Source: Musa acuminata AAA Group (Eukaryota; Streptophyta; Magnoliopsida; Zingiberales; Musaceae). Taken from it: a stretch of 64,000 nt of DNA. The notes under the pieces are model-generated. The model did not search any database, was not told the origin of the DNA, and saw only the letters and a program-made list of their open reading frames with translations. Shown piece after piece: positions 1-37,769 of this stretch (position 1 is its first letter; each line of letters begins with the position of its first letter). Made by a program: the position numbers and the translations under genes. The stretch is taken from the NCBI RefSeq assembly GCF_036884655.1, contig NC_088335.1, forward strand, positions 45,884,501-45,948,500, written 5' to 3'.

Positions 1-471
1 GGAGTTGAATCCTTGTCCATCAGGATTTTCTTTTATAATATGATTAAAAAAAGATAGTGCATGAAGATACGAAACCCATCATTTACCACCGATCAAGAAT
101 TATAGATAATCTTTACACACATAGATGAATGAAGGCATCATCTCTCGTTATCGATCTGCTTTCTTCTTTTCGAACTCTCGGAACCCAAGAGATGCCTTTG
201 TGGTCAGAGTTTGAACTCGTTCCTCGTCAAAATGCTGTAACTTTACGGTTTAAGAATGAATTGAACTCATATATATTAATTTAACTCGTCCGAGAAGCCT
301 GATAAAAGAATGCTGTAATACATTATCTTCTCTCTAGAAGTGATCATAGGACATGAGTAATCAGATTAGTATATATCACACCCTCTCTCTCTCTTTTTTT
401 TTTTTTTGATGTTTTTGTTCTTCTGACATGAAGATGAGTTAGACCATAAGACCTTATCTTCATTTTTTTAA
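1..471. other. AT-rich non-coding sequence
   Basis: No coding region is supported here. The sequence is AT-rich, with a short CT run followed by a T run near 383-408. It ends at the left terminal repeat of a MITE-like element. It may be distal upstream DNA of the phosphatase gene, but nothing regulatory can be assigned. Confidence 0.5.
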
Positions 472-1030
472 GGGCTAATTATATATTACATTACGTAATT
501 AGCTACATTTTAATATTTTGATATTTATATTTTAAAAAAATATTGATATTTCTATAATAACGAAAGTGAAACATCTAGGTCCATTTACCTTAACGTATTT
601 GGTTTTACTAACGAAAATAAAAAAATAAAAAATAATTTTAATATTTCAATTGAGTAATGATCAGCGTTGACATAATTGCAATACAACATCGCTCGATAAT
701 TGTGTCAGCATTGACGCAGATGTAAACTAGTGAAAGGACCATTTGACAATTACGTCGAGATCGACGTATATGCAGAATGATCCTCATCTTTCGTTATTTT
801 TCTCTTCATTCACAATAGTCATCAACGACTTTTTACTACGTCATTGTTTGTCACAATCAATATTTTTCGTCATCATCAATCAAAATATTTTTTTTATTTT
901 ATTTTTTTAATAATTTTATTGATAAGATCGGTACCGTTAGAATAAGTATTAATATATATTTCACTCACATAATGTCAATATAAATTTTTAAAATATAAAA
1001 AATAAAAAATAAAATAACTATAATTAGCCC
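472..1030. mobile_element. MITE-like element with 12-bp perfect terminal inverted repeats
   Basis: The ends are GGGCTAATTATA (472-483) and TATAATTAGCCC (1019-1030), exact reverse complements of each other. One further matching base on each side (A471, T1031) may extend the repeat to 13 bp. The interior is AT-rich and non-coding. A clearly related sequence with the same start and several shared interior stretches lies at 60678-61563, so this is a dispersed family. I see no convincing target-site duplication, so the superfamily is not assigned. Confidence 0.65.
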
Positions 1031-1975
1031 TCTTTGAAACTCACATTTCTCCGTTGACTCGTCTCTCTGGATAGCGTATGCAAGCACACAAAAGCTACGC
1101 GTGTCGCGTGGCGCCACAGGTGCTTCAATTTCAGAGCTGGCCACCGCCGGCTACCGGCGCAGCCGGTAACTATGGGGGCCACACCGGTTGTGGGACCCGG
1201 AAGTTCGACGGCCCAGATCGCCCTCTGCCAGTTCCTGAAAACACCGGAGTTACACGTGGGTAAAGCAGCGGAAGCCATACAAAAGAGGCATAAACAAAAA
1301 AATATATAACAGATCAAAGAAAGCTACGTCACATACCCGACGCCATCGGTTTCTCGTACTTCTCATTGGGCCCCAAAATTTTACCAATAAAAAAGGAAGT
1401 AACCTTCGCTGGTAGGAAATAAAGTACTCTTTTGAAACGTGAGATTTGTTTCGGTCTCTACAGTTGAAATGTGATTGGAAGAACGGCGCGACCGTGTGGG
1501 CCCCACTTTTTTCTTCCAACCAAAAGGCAGGTTAGAGTGGTTGGTAGAAATTAAAGTGCCGTTTTCGAAGCGAGAGTATTGTTTAGCCCTTTCGATTTAT
1601 TTCCGGTTGTATTTTTTATGGTTTGCTTCTATTTGCTTTCCGCGAGGGCGATCGATCGAGGGGGAAGAGAGAGAGAGAGAGAGAGAGAGATAGGGGGGGC
1701 GATAAGGGAAGCGAATCCGAGGTGGGAAAGGTGATCCCTTTCTTCCGCCTTCCCCTCATCATTTCTTGGTCTCGATCCGATACGGGCGGAAGATTCGGGG
1801 GGTCAATTGGGGTCGCCACCGGCCGATGCGGTGATCTCGAGTCCACCTCGCGTGAAACGGCCTGTGCGATGTCGGCGCCTTCTGCTGCGCGCCGGAGGAG
1901 CTGTCGCCGTTTACCGGGGTTGTCGGTCGTCTTCTTCACCGTTCCTGACGCCCGCCGCCGGTGGCAGCTGCGGTG
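1031..1975 (+). promoter_or_regulatory. Promoter and 5' leader of the BSL phosphatase gene
   Basis: This stretch precedes the phosphatase start codon and becomes GC-rich towards it, as expected for a 5' leader. A GA microsatellite occupies about 1665-1691. No clear TATA box is seen. Two upstream ATGs lie near the main start: a two-codon uORF at 1826-1834, and a 35-residue uORF at 1869-1976 whose TGA overlaps the main ATG as TGATG. The transcription start is unknown, so it is not certain that both uORFs are in the mRNA. Confidence 0.45.
1665..1691. repeat. GA microsatellite in the phosphatase 5' leader
   Basis: An uninterrupted GA dinucleotide run just upstream of the phosphatase start. GA/CT runs are common in plant promoters and leaders, where they can act as GAGA-type elements. 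No function is shown here. Confidence 0.8.
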
Positions 1976-22471
<20,496 letters not shown>

Positions 22472-24932
22472 CAATAATATGATATATTATAGTCAATCCT
22501 GTTCACTTGTCTGGGGCTCTTGGGATTATGGCCACCCCTTCTCAAAGACTCGGAACCATACCCCTTAGATTGATCCGACCACAATTGAGCTGTCAAGGTC
22601 TTGAATGGGTCAGCAAAAGAGCTACATCATGAAGCTGCAAAGAAAAAGCTGACATCAGGTTTGACTGAGCAATTCACACTCCACATACCATATGGCTGGT
22701 TCACTGCATCTTGGGTGTAACCAATCTGAAGTTGCCTCAGTTCCTCAGAAGTTTCTCCTGTGTATATGTAGCTGTTGGATAGGCGAATGCGTACGTGGTT
22801 TCTTTTCACCATTGGGATCATTGATAGGTTTGTTGTGTGCTATGTATTCTTTTGTATGTTCGGATTTCTCTTCTGTGACCACACGATAGTTTTGGTAACA
22901 GCAAGGTCTATTGGGAAGTCCTGTATAATAGATAATTCTACTTGCAGCACTCCTTTTGTATCTTCTTTGGTGCTGTTGGTGTAAGTTTTGTGCGGGAAAC
23001 ACAACTTTGAAGGTTGACAAGAAATTGTTGATGTTGAGGGCATGGGGATACATTTGGCTACTTGTTCTGAATGGTGTTTGATACAATTGTTGTGTGCTTG
23101 TTATGTAAACTACAAATTTGTGCCCCTTTTCAAGGCAGTAATCACTACTTGGAATTCAAGTTACCAAGGTTGATCTTCCCCCTGACATGTTGTCAATCAA
23201 AATTAGAAATGCTGTGAAGTTGATTCCATCTGCAGGGGATTGATTTCACATGTATCCAATCAGTATGCTCTCAGTTTTCAGCTGTGTATTAGGATGAATG
23301 AACCTACCTTGTAGCATCTTCATGTTTATAATACTTGTGTCGACCATCAGTAATTACCACTCTTGGCAATACCATCTTATATTTTCTTTGAATCTTTTTG
23401 ATTGTGAATGAATCCTTCATGTTTACAGGCATGTAAGAGTTGAAAGTGATCCGTGTAATTATCGTTAACATGATTTTTGAATTTAATCGATTTATGTGAT
23501 CCGAATTCATTACTATTATCAATGATATTAATTGACCCATGTAATACTATTATCATTATTACTATTATCAATGATATTAATGGCATCGCATCTTTGTCAT
23601 GCCAATCCAAATAATTACAAAACCATCTTTATTGTGGCGAATCAAGTTTGGCTCAAATGTATGAACCAAACCATCTTTCTCAATTTTGATGATGAATCCT
23701 CATTAATTACAAAAGAAATGCAGAGTCTATTTATGTTTTGATTGTTACCCCCTCGCCACATAACACTTGAGCAAGATATCCTCGTCATCGTAATAATTAT
23801 ATATATACAAAACACAATAAGAAGAACGAGAGAGGGAGAAAGAAATTGAATGTGACCCCTCTCGCATAATCCATACACCAAAGAGAGTAAGGCGTGTATT
23901 AAAAATAATTATGGTTTGATGGTGTGTATTCCTTTGTACCGTCTCTCTCCGTAATGTGAATGAAAAATACACACCATCAAACCATCAAATAGCAGCAGTA
24001 GATAGTAATAATTATTATAACAAGGCTGCGGAGGAAGAGAGATGGTGATGCGTAGTATGATGGCAAGGACGATGGAGAGTATGATGGTGATGATGATGAC
24101 GAGTTTGATGAGGAGGATGATGGTGATGCATATCCACTTACGGATGTTCTTATAGTAGTACACTAAGTGATGCTGAGATGGATAGATGAGTTGACACGAT
24201 GAACTCGAAGTTAGATTATGGCGGCCAGCTGTGCACTAATCCAAATAGTCTACTAAGACAACAGGTCAATGGTGATGGAAGTCCTAATCTGCTAAACAGC
24301 TTGAAGAGTCTTTTCTCTCCTTTCTTGATCTTATTTCCCCATCTTTCAATTTACTTTCAGCATATAATATAAAATAATGATCATAATGATATAACTAGTT
24401 TAGAATTATCCAAGAATTTACTTCATTGGGATTTGGATTAGGCTACGATGTTGGTGTTACGTACCTGTGGATTTAGAATTATCTGCAAGATTTGTTTATT
24501 CCTTTTAGCTGTGATGATATCATATAGAGTCAATGTCATTACATCAGCATTTTTTATTTGCTCAACCATTTTCAATCCATGAACCTTGTGATTGAACATC
24601 CTGTAATGCACATAAATGGAGAGTGATGTCAAATATGCAGCATTTTCTAGTGTGGCAATCACCAAAAAGTCAATGCAGCTGCACTGGCACGGTTATATAC
24701 ATCCAGTGCATCGATAACAATTATATGGAACTTGTGATCTGAAGTAGTTATTTACAACAGTAGTTGGGCGGAAAACCCTTCTCCAAAAATACAATTCATT
24801 TGATATATAGTCATACAAACTCGGGGCTGCGAAATATACCCCCTCATGTATTGCTAACATACACTGAACTACAGCTGCAGTGGCGCCTTTTCTATGTTTG
24901 CATCATTTATCGTTCACAAGCTGATTTGTGGA
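22472..24932. other. Intergenic DNA between convergent phosphatase and BED genes
   Basis: This begins with the phosphatase 3' UTR, whose end cannot be placed exactly. The remainder includes short ATT/ATC-rich low-complexity stretches (about 23515-23580) and GATGATG runs (about 24045-24130). It ends near the 3' end of the minus-strand BED gene. No coding region is supported. Confidence 0.6.
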
Positions 24933-27900
24933 TCAATCGTCAATAACAAGATTACCATCACTTGTATTGCCAGCTTTATCGATCACAGGTAGTGGTCCAC
25001 CAGGTAGAGTGACATCTAACAAGTTGATACCTTCTACCTCAAGTATTCCAGGATCATCGATCCAATCTCCTGCATCGTAGCTGCTTATGCTGAGCAGGTC
25101 ATTTTCGCCATTTATCAAGCCCTTGCTTTCTGTTGCCACTGGTTGTCTGGTCAAATACGGATATGTGAGATTAGTTAGTTCGTTTTTTGCTCCAGCATGA
25201 AATAGAATTATTAAGTAAACACATGCATTGGAACTAACCCTTCTTGAAGGTGCAAGTTATAGTGGACGAAAGTAGCGTCATTCAACCTCGCACGTTCCAA
25301 TCTGTTCTTACTTGAATGGGCATATTCATTGATGTAGCAGTTCCTCCTGAATGTAGGCATGCGGCATGTCTGGCTTAGGATCCTAACGGCAAATCGCTGT
25401 AGGTCTGGATAATCTGATGCATACATAGACCACCATGCAGCTGGAAACAAAAATTTTCAAGCAATGATTAATTTTGGAAAATCAAAACCTTACGCAACAT
25501 ATTTTTCACTTGAATTATTGGTAGTAAAGAAATTTATGTTCCGGTAAATTATCAACAAAATAGAAACCAAACTTACCTGGAGGCAGTGATTCTCTTCCCC
25601 TTAAAGCCAATGGTCGACTAAAGTCTCCTAGAGAATCTTCATAAAAAGATTTATGCTTTGTAATATTATCTTGGGCAGTCAGATCAGGCTCTAATGTCTC
25701 AATACAATCAAGCAAGCCTTTCTGAATAACATTGGTAATAAAAAATCTGGTGTTATAATAGATGGAGGGATTAAGATAATAAGCAGCAGCATGCAGGGGG
25801 CTGTGAAATTCATCATGTACACGATTTATGACCCCCAAATATGGCAAATATTCAGATTCCTGGTTATCAAATGCCAATATGATATCCTTTTTTGCTTTTT
25901 CAAATGCATCAAATGTATATCCCATAGAAGGCCTTTCTCCACCATCTCCAAGGTGTAGAACTCTCACAAGGGGTTCTGAGACCTTTATGATATTTGCACA
26001 TGATTGCCAGAACTGCAAATCAAATACAATGTTCTTTACACCCATTCCTAACTTTTGCTTAGACAACACCGACTCCTCCCAGGAGTCACAAGTGAACATC
26101 TGCTGAAGAGCGTCTTTGAGAGAAAATATTTTCTGTAAAGTTAGATGGTCTGTTATAGACTGTGTCATGCCAGGTCGAATTAAATCTCTTCCTTCAGTAG
26201 TCTTCTTCAACAAATTAAGGAGCCATGCATCATTATAAATCAACTGAGTGATTTTCTTTGCCTTGGCAATTACACCATATACTTCATCCATTTCACTCAA
26301 GCCTTTAAACATTAGTTCAATGCAATGGTTCACACAGACACTCCAAAAAAAGGTTTTATACTTGTCCATTAGCACCTTTCCTGCAGCTTTATACCAGGGT
26401 GCACTATCCGATAAGAAATGTACTATGTTTCCAGGGCCAACATCTTGAATGATACTCTCAAATAAATGGACAAGGCCTTCCAAGGAAGTCTCAATCTGGG
26501 ATACATCTACTGACTTGAGAAACATTGTTCCTTTTGGACAATAAACAAAAAAGTTAATTATGGACCGACCAGCTGTATCCATCAGCCTATCAACCAGGAC
26601 AGTACAGCCCGTCACTTCCCATGACTTACGAAGCTCTTTGCTGATTTCTTCTGCATCAGTGGTACATCTACTTAATAATTTACCTTTGAGGGAATGATGC
26701 GAAGGCATTTTGTAGCCAGGCCCTACACCAGCGATAGCATCTGCCATTCTCTGAAAATACACTGAATTGGCTGCACTTAGTGGTATGCCAGATTCATACA
26801 TGAATTTTGCAACCGTAATATCAGCTTGGTCTATGATTTCTTGTGAAGCAAAAGAAAGTTGCAATGTAGACAGAGGGAATGTTGAGCCCTGTGGACTGCG
26901 TAACATCTCCACTTTCTTTCTCTTTTTGGAATATCCTTCATCCTTCCCTCGTCTCCTATGAGAAGCAGCTGTTGGAGAAATCGGAGTCACTTTAAGAGCA
27001 TCACCATTATATTCTTCTGTGTTCTGCTGGACATTACAATTTTCCAAAACCTTAAAGCCTAGATGTTGTTGCATTTGTGCTTTGACATCATCAGGTACTT
27101 GGTCACATGGTGCTATATTACCTCTTTCTCCCGCTAGATGTTGTTTAAGACGAGAAATTCCACCACCTAAGATTATCTTGTGGCAATATTTGCACTCTAT
27201 CTTTTGTCGATCCCCATTGACCATTGCACCATGAGCCCATCCAATATCAGTGGCTCTAGTAGGCATGAAATCCTTGAAGAATTCAAAATGCAAGAGAACA
27301 AATAATTAACAAAATAATCCAACCGAAAGATAGATCAAGCATCCTAAGGAACATACTTGCTCATCCTTATATTGAATACATGAAAAGGCATCAATGAAAC
27401 CCCTTGTCCCAATCTCAAACTGTTGCTCAGATGTTCTTTGAGCTGCATCACATGAAAAGGAAAAAAAGAGAAAGAAACAAGTCATATAGACAAGGAACCA
27501 TATGTCATAGTAGGCTAATTGAAAAAGACTGAACAGAGACCAGAAGCTTTAAGAATTATATATTAATTTTTCCTAGAGAGGCTAACATTATTTCTGACAG
27601 AAACAATTGAACAGAAAATCCATCTAATTTGACTGGAAAACAAAGACTAATAATTGAATATATAATTACAATAATGACAGCTATATTTTGACAGGTATGA
27701 CGTCTGGAATACCATGAATTCACGATATCATACTTTCATAGATGCAATGCAAAGAATGCATAACATAATCATCACTTGTTAAATAATGAATATACATATG
27801 AATAAGCATAAATATGCTTGGAGATGTTTGATTATATGTGTTCAAACATAGACACATGTACTAACTTGGGAAAAAACATGCTATGTTCTCAGTAGCATGA

Positions 27901-29690
27901 CATGAAGCTGATATCTAGTGCCTAGTATATGAGGACTAGCTTATGAAAGCAAAACCTTCAAAATTGAAAATTATGATGAAACGGCACATAATGTGTTCTT
28001 AATAGCATGATATGAAAATTGATATCCGGTAGCTCGCATATGAAAACTAGCTTATGAAAGCAAAACCGTTAAAATTTATCTTTCAGACAAAGTAGGTGAG
28101 AAAATTTTGAGATCATATTGTATTATCTGTGCTGATCTAAACCTAATTTGCCAAGGTGAAAAAGTCTGTGCTGATCCACATATGGGGCAAACTTAATTTT
28201 GTCACTCCACGTGTTCTAAAAATTCTATCATCAAATTGACATGCAAGAAGAAAACATTTAAATGGTGTACAAGCAAAGAATCATGCTGCCTTTTAACTCA
28301 AAAGGGACAATGGCAAAAAACAAACTCTAGCAACCTCTTATCTCACACATGTCTAGCTTCCTATGTGGTGGCATTATACTAAAGTCACTAAACTAAGACC
28401 AATTTATCCAAGTAGTTAATGTATTAGGAAATATTCATATACACACTTCCATAATTTTTTTTGGTTATTTTCCTTTTCTGTAAAGATCATTATAAAACCT
28501 AATTGGAAACGTGTGTTTTTAAGCTATCTAAGAATGGGACCCTATGAATAGAACTTGTAAGGATACTGTATGAACTATGAAATACTTAAACATTATATTA
28601 ACAAGTGTTTAATACGTTAAAAAAAATGTTATCTTAAGAGGAAATAAACATTGGTGAGACTAGAAAGAAGAGTTTTTTATTATTGCACTAGAGAAAAGTA
28701 TTATACTGGAACAAATACGAGGTTGGTACTGGAGAAGTGGTTGTTTGGGTGCAGCAAAGGGCAAAAGTCAACATACAGATAAGGCAACTAAGAAGTGTCA
28801 CAAGAGAAAGCAAGCAACCTAACAAGAGACAGAGGAACTAAAAATATTTGGACTGAGACCATAGCCTTATACATTTTTTTCCACTTTTTTATGTCATACA
28901 ATTCACCCCAACTTTTCATGTCTCAAGCTAAAAATGCTCTCTTTGACTACCGCATATCCCACTACACATACTGACTCCAATCGGTGGCGAATTCAATTGT
29001 CCAAAAAACAGCAATAATTTAACCAAACATAACATTTATCGACAGAAATTAACAATAAATGATAATAAACAAAAGCATTACTATAAGCCTAATATTAAAA
29101 AAAAAAATCAAACCAAACATGTTATTAACATTACCCAATTAGTCATTTTTCCTTATTGTTCATCTGAATGTCAAAGAATAGGAAATAAATTCATATTCTT
29201 CTATGATTGCAAGTAGCTAATATACAATCTGGATTTGCATTTTTTAAAATATTGACCAGTGCACAAATCCAAGTAATATATGAAACTACAAAAAAGGAGA
29301 AAGATAAAAAGACAGTATCATACAATGAACTTCTGCTTCATTAAAGGTCAATACTCCTTGTCTAGCATGTGTCATGTCCGGATCTGATGCATCTGATTCC
29401 ACACTATAATTAGTAGAAATTGGTGCTGAAGAAGTTCCCTCAGCTGTCTTTCGTCTTCTTTTGTTCGGCCTTCTCAGTTTTCGTGTTGCTAGATGATGCG
29501 CTATTATCTCCCTTACTTCTTTCGGAACGGCATCACAACCCTTGATTTCTCCTCTTTTGCTTGCCAAGTGTTTCTTAAAACGTGTAATACCTCCAATCAT
29601 GATCCTATGACAATAGTTACATTGGACATGATGTCTATGGCCACCTATCATGGTACCATATTGCCACCCTATGTCCGGTGGTCGAGGCAT
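24933..29690 (-). CDS. Double BED zinc-finger, hAT-transposase-derived protein (probably domesticated)
   Basis: Minus-strand exons: 29324-29690, 27357-27442, 25577-27272, 25239-25440, 24933-25146. All junctions have GT/AG borders and the phase closes at 2565 nt (854 aa). Two BED fingers are visible: C24-C27-H41-C52, and C178-C181-H196-C207, each preceded by a DIGW motif. A DUF659-like hAT core follows, with INFFVYCPKGTMFLKSVD, a DSAPWYKAAG motif and CVNHCIELM. The C-terminal hAT dimerisation region starts around AAWWSMYASDYPDLQ (residue 717 on), but the usual Ser-rich ERxFS-like end is replaced by a divergent TCRMPTFRRN. A broadly similar Arabidopsis family (AT3G17450-like) is annotated as hAT-superfamily proteins. 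Intact multi-exon structure without terminal repeats favours a host gene, likely a nuclear DNA-binding protein of unknown targets. The start at 29690 is a choice: the frame is open a further 12 codons upstream to the exon edge. Confidence 0.85.
27443..29323 (-). other. Intron 1 of the BED gene coding region (1.9 kb)
   Basis: The donor is GTATGA after 29324 and the acceptor TGATGCAG precedes 27442. The interior is AT-rich with no supported coding sequence. A degenerate local repeat is visible around 27885-28075, where 'tagcatgacatgaagctgatatc...gaaagcaaaacc' recurs as 'tagcatgatatgaaaattgatatc...gaaagcaaaacc'. Confidence 0.65.
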
Positions 29691-30850
29691 TCTTTTACCT
29701 AAACCAAGAATCCCGCAATACCTTTCCTGTACAAAAAAAAAAAAAAAAAATCATCTAAAGACTAATAATCATGAAGGCAAGTAAACTCAAAAAGTAACAC
29801 ACGATTAGACACTGAATGGTTCATGCTCTATTTATATTGTTTTTCTTAAACATCACTAATTTATCTACAAATTTGAAGCATTAGTCCAACTAGTTTGCAA
29901 AAACCCAAGGTTTTAAATGTCTAAAAAATGACAGCTTCAGATGTTCCACATGACATAATATAATGGTTGACATGCAAATCTATTGGCAACTGAAGTTGGA
30001 ACTAAAATCTAAGCAGTGGAAACCACACAAAATGTTCCTCTAGTTTCTCATCCAATACTTCGAGCACAACAGCTCCTGAGCTGATGGTATTTCGAAAACT
30101 AGGATACTAAAACAAGATTGACGCCAATTATATTATACAAACGCAAGTTCAATTCATTTTCTTCATTTGAGGCGATCATAATGTGTCTGGCCACATAATT
30201 ATGATGATTGAAATTTGAAAGCCATGACTATGAGTATTAAGGATCATCACCAATATCATCAAAAGAGACCTTTTATGGATGCAGAGTGAAGAAAGTACAG
30301 TAAGCAAACAAACAAGCATTAAACCCCGGTTAAAAGTCGTACATTCCAGTTTTTAATCACAATGGGGATAAAAGATTGTAGAATTAGATCGTTATCTCTA
30401 ACCAAGATATTTTTTTTATGTTATGAAGCTCTGTAACACAATTAAATTCATCAAAAAGCGACATGAGATTCATCTGAAAAGAAATATAACAGGCGAGACA
30501 GAGAAAGCCGGTTTCCGACTCCGTTCCATCGATCGATTCCGAAACGAAGTAACAGAAGCTAACCGGTGTCGGAAGCGAGAAGGGAGCCGGGGCCCTTCGC
30601 GCTTCTCCTCCTCTTCCTCCCGCTCCTCCGCTGCCGCTCTCCGCTCGACCTCCCCTTAAACGGGGGCGATCACGCCGAGCCCGATCGAGCGGTACCTTGA
30701 CACGAGACGCGCATCATGTCATCATCAAACGACGAATCGGGGTTTCCGATTTGACGCGACGAGATCGGATTCCCGCGATGCCGGTTTGGGGGCGGGACGG
30801 TGGCGAATTGCGCCCGTGAAAAAGGCCCGATAAAAACCCTTGTTCTGGCC
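29691..30850 (-). promoter_or_regulatory. 5' leader of the BED gene with probable leader intron
   Basis: A TTTTTTGTACAG acceptor precedes 29726. A GTACCG donor follows an exon ending at 30696. Spliced together they form a 5' leader with a GC-rich first exon (about 30696-30850). That first exon contains ATGATG, which after splicing gives a 16-codon uORF ending 8 bases before the main ATG. The splice assignment is inferred from sequence and is not confirmed. Confidence 0.4.
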
Positions 30851-30874
30851 ACTCGTAACGGGGGCAGACGCCCG

Positions 30875-30884
30875 TTATATATAG
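30875..30884 (-). promoter_or_regulatory. TATA box candidate for the BED gene
   Basis: On the minus strand the sequence reads CTATATATAACGG. It lies about 25-30 bases upstream of the predicted start of the GC-rich leader exon, the normal spacing for a plant TATA box. Confidence 0.5.
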
Positions 30885-30899
30885 CCGTCTCAATCGGGG

Positions 30900-31907
30900 G
30901 GGGGGAGGGTTGGGGGTCTCATTTTGGCCGTTACGTATCGGCGCTATTAATGCGATGTGGTCTACGAAGGCCACCAAAACCTGCTTTTTGTGCCGCATCA
31001 AGATTGCTAAACACCTGAGATCGTATTATACTGCTTTGAGATTTGTGCATACCTTAGAATTTGGATCATTTTTCCTGAATTATTAGAACAATATTAAATT
31101 TAATCTATGCAACTTCTCTACATAAACATAAAAGAATCACATACCAAAAAAACAAGTAGCAACGTTTCGTACATCAATTGGTTTTAATTTTGGAGTGATT
31201 TAAGACTCTAAATTAATCACTACTACAAGGCAAATGTATTGATTGTTCATACCTTAATATTAATATCCCAAATGTGATAGTATTAATGATGATCAGACTT
31301 CTACGGACACGTACATTTGCAAGTGGTAGGTGCAATCATTATATATTATCTTAATAAAAAGATATATATATATATAATTCCAATTTTTCATAACAATTAT
31401 ACTGTATACAGATGTAGGTGTTTTGTCACTTGGAGAAAGCCTCCACCTATACCAATACAGAAAACCAACCTGCCATAATGTGATGGGTATCCAATGCCAA
31501 GTAAAAATAATGAACTATAACACCTGATAAATGTCAAGACTGGGTCTTGATTTTGGACCCATGAGCTCATGATTCTGGAAAGAATCATCTGTTGAACTAA
31601 TCTGAAGTCTTTCCATACCTTGTTTTCCAGACTCAGGACATATGAAATAGATTAATTTGCCAAGATAGAAAGAAAAAATGGTACATATCCTAAAAGGCAA
31701 CTGAACTGAACTAACTCCAAGGATAAAATTGCAGGGGCTCAAAATTTCTCAAGCAATGGAAAAAGAACTGCCTTTGATGAAAGGAAAGTATCACTGCGAT
31801 ACATGGTTCTAGAACAAGCACCGAAATAAGTTCCCAAATCAAATGGACAACTCGAGTTCCTAGTTTTGAACAAACAAAGTCCGAGGTAAAACCGACAATC
31901 AAAGTTT
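30900..31907. other. Intergenic DNA between BED and RPL15 genes
   Basis: Upstream DNA of the BED gene and the 3' flank of RPL15. It includes a G run (about 30896-30905) and a short TA run (31366-31377). No supported coding region. Confidence 0.55.
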
Positions 31908-35367
<3,460 letters not shown>

Positions 35368-35459
35368 GAGACCGAAGTCCCACGTAGGAGGAACATACAC
35401 CGTCGGATCCAGGATGTGTGATCCAACCCGTTCGTTCATCCGCGCGTTGTTCTAGGGTT

Positions 35460-37769
35460 TGGCGTTGGGTTGACGTCAACGATCGAGCCAGGCGTCCTTA
35501 AATCGCGTGCGAGATCGAAGATGAACGGTCATGATTAACTTATGGGGATTTTAGTCAAATTATTCTTCAAAATGGATTTTTTGTTTTTTTATCGTCAAAA
35601 TCTTTTCCTTAAAAATTATATACAAATAATTTAATGCAAGTGATTTCTAACAGTGCGGTGTCTGTCATTGGAGGTGAATAATTTAGATTCACTACTCAAT
35701 AAAAGGTTTTTCTACATGCCTAAAGTCTTAAAATAGCATATTTATTATAGATAATTTTAATTTTTTATTTTTTAAAATTTAATTTCTCTCACATATATAT
35801 AAAGGAAATAAGATGATGATTAACTTATAATCTACTTATTTAACTGATATATTCATTATTGAATTTTGATTTGTTACCCATGGTTTAATTAGATGCTAAC
35901 TAATTGGCTATCAATTTTAACCATTACTTATAATTTAGATATTTAAATATTTTTTAACTAAAACAAAAATAACACTAACTAGTTATTACTCATGGTAAGG
36001 ATTAACTTAAAGGATCTTAATATCGATGGATATCGATATGCTATATCAGAGAATTTAAAGGCAAATGTGTTATTTACAAACCTCTAAATGTTTTGGAGGA
36101 TGATGTTCATTCAACAAATCATGTTCAATGTTGCTTCTCAAAGTAAAACAAAGAAAAAACAAAAAAATCATTCTGAATAGTTTTTTTTCCTTATTGCAGC
36201 ACACAACTCACTAAAGATTAATCAAGATAAAATCCTGTAACCTGTATTGAGCTGTGAAACATTGCATGTTGTGTATGCTTTGATATGTTTGACTAAAATC
36301 TTGGTCTAAACAGCTTGACAACAGTGGAAAACAATGAACAGAACAATTAGCATGATTTTGAATAAAAAAATAAAACAATATTATGATGGTGATAGAAAAA
36401 TAATTCACACTTGCTGTCACCAAAACCTTGAACTAGGTCAACTTGCCTGCTTTGATCCCCTTGTAGAATTTAACCTGATAGGTTTGAACTCATCCATCAA
36501 ACAGACTGCAAGGCTTCTATAATTACTAACCAGATTAGGGCTTCCTTGTCAACATCATGCAGAGCATTCTTACATTTTACATGGCAGATAATAAGCTGTA
36601 AGATGGAATCTATCTTGCAAATTAACATAGCCTCCAATGATACCCATTGTCGAAGTAGAAATAAGCACTTTCTATGGATGGCATAAGGATCTTGATGATT
36701 CAACGGCTAGTCGAACAACTTGCGAAGCTTGATGCTTTAAAATTATTAACATGGCTCCTTTACAACCATGATCAAATCAGTAGCCAGGGCTCATCTGATA
36801 CAGTAACCAAGTAGAATCTCCACTGTCATGCATTGCCTTCTTGCAATTCTTTCAAAAGCAAAATATAATGTTTATTCAAAAAAGAATTCTCAAAGGGACA
36901 AATGTTGATGATCAATCAAGCATTAAATGGTAGCACATATCAAGTTTCTAGAGAAAAAAAAAAGCAAGGCATAACAAAACTGGCTAAATGAAAATGTGCA
37001 TGTAAAAGAATGTCAAGTTAAAAAAGAAGCAGTTGGTGATGAGGTAATAGAGAACCAAACAAGAGTAACTATTATTCTGCACTAATGGTTAGGTAACCTA
37101 TTTTTTGGTACTAAATTTGTGTCATGTTTCTAAAGCAATCAAGCACAAATCCAAAACAGTGCATTAGCTTGAAGTTTCACCATGCTTCAAAAAGCTAATC
37201 ACATCTAATGTCACTGTGAAAACATGTTCATAATGAGCATTAAGCAACACAGGCCATTGGTGTCAAAGAAAATGACAATCTAAGGCATGTAGCAATTTAA
37301 TCAGCTAGAAACATTTCCTGCTGATAACTGGAATTCCAAAGAAGTAAGCAACCATATTTTGATGGTAATATGCAACATAAATTGAGAGATTCAGAGATGA
37401 AAAATCAATAAACCAATCTAAGTCTCCACAAGTATCAAGCATGAAAGAGGGCCCAAGAGTTTGGAACATAAAGGTAGTACTAATCCTAATATTGATAAAT
37501 GATGCCAATAATAATAATAATAAAACACTTCAATGGTGTGATAAGATATCACATTGTGTACAATAATTCTACACCTGATAGATAGGCTTTTGGCTCTGTC
37601 GATTTCGGTTAAATTTAAGCAAGTCACTTACTTCCATCACATTATTTTCAGAAACTCTTAAGCCAATTTTTGTTACGGTGTACCTCAGGCAAGCTCCTTG
37701 AATATCTCATTCCTTGATATCTTGTGCAAATTTTATGCTTCCATTTCACCTTATAAACTAAGACAAAAT
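35460..37769. other. Intergenic DNA between RPL15 and PORR genes
   Basis: AT-rich sequence. The right part, from about 36900, probably includes the PORR 3' UTR, possibly with a 3' UTR intron (a GTACACC donor-like site near 37680 on the minus strand), but this is not proven. An ATA-type microsatellite lies at about 37507-37521. No other coding region is supported. Confidence 0.5.
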
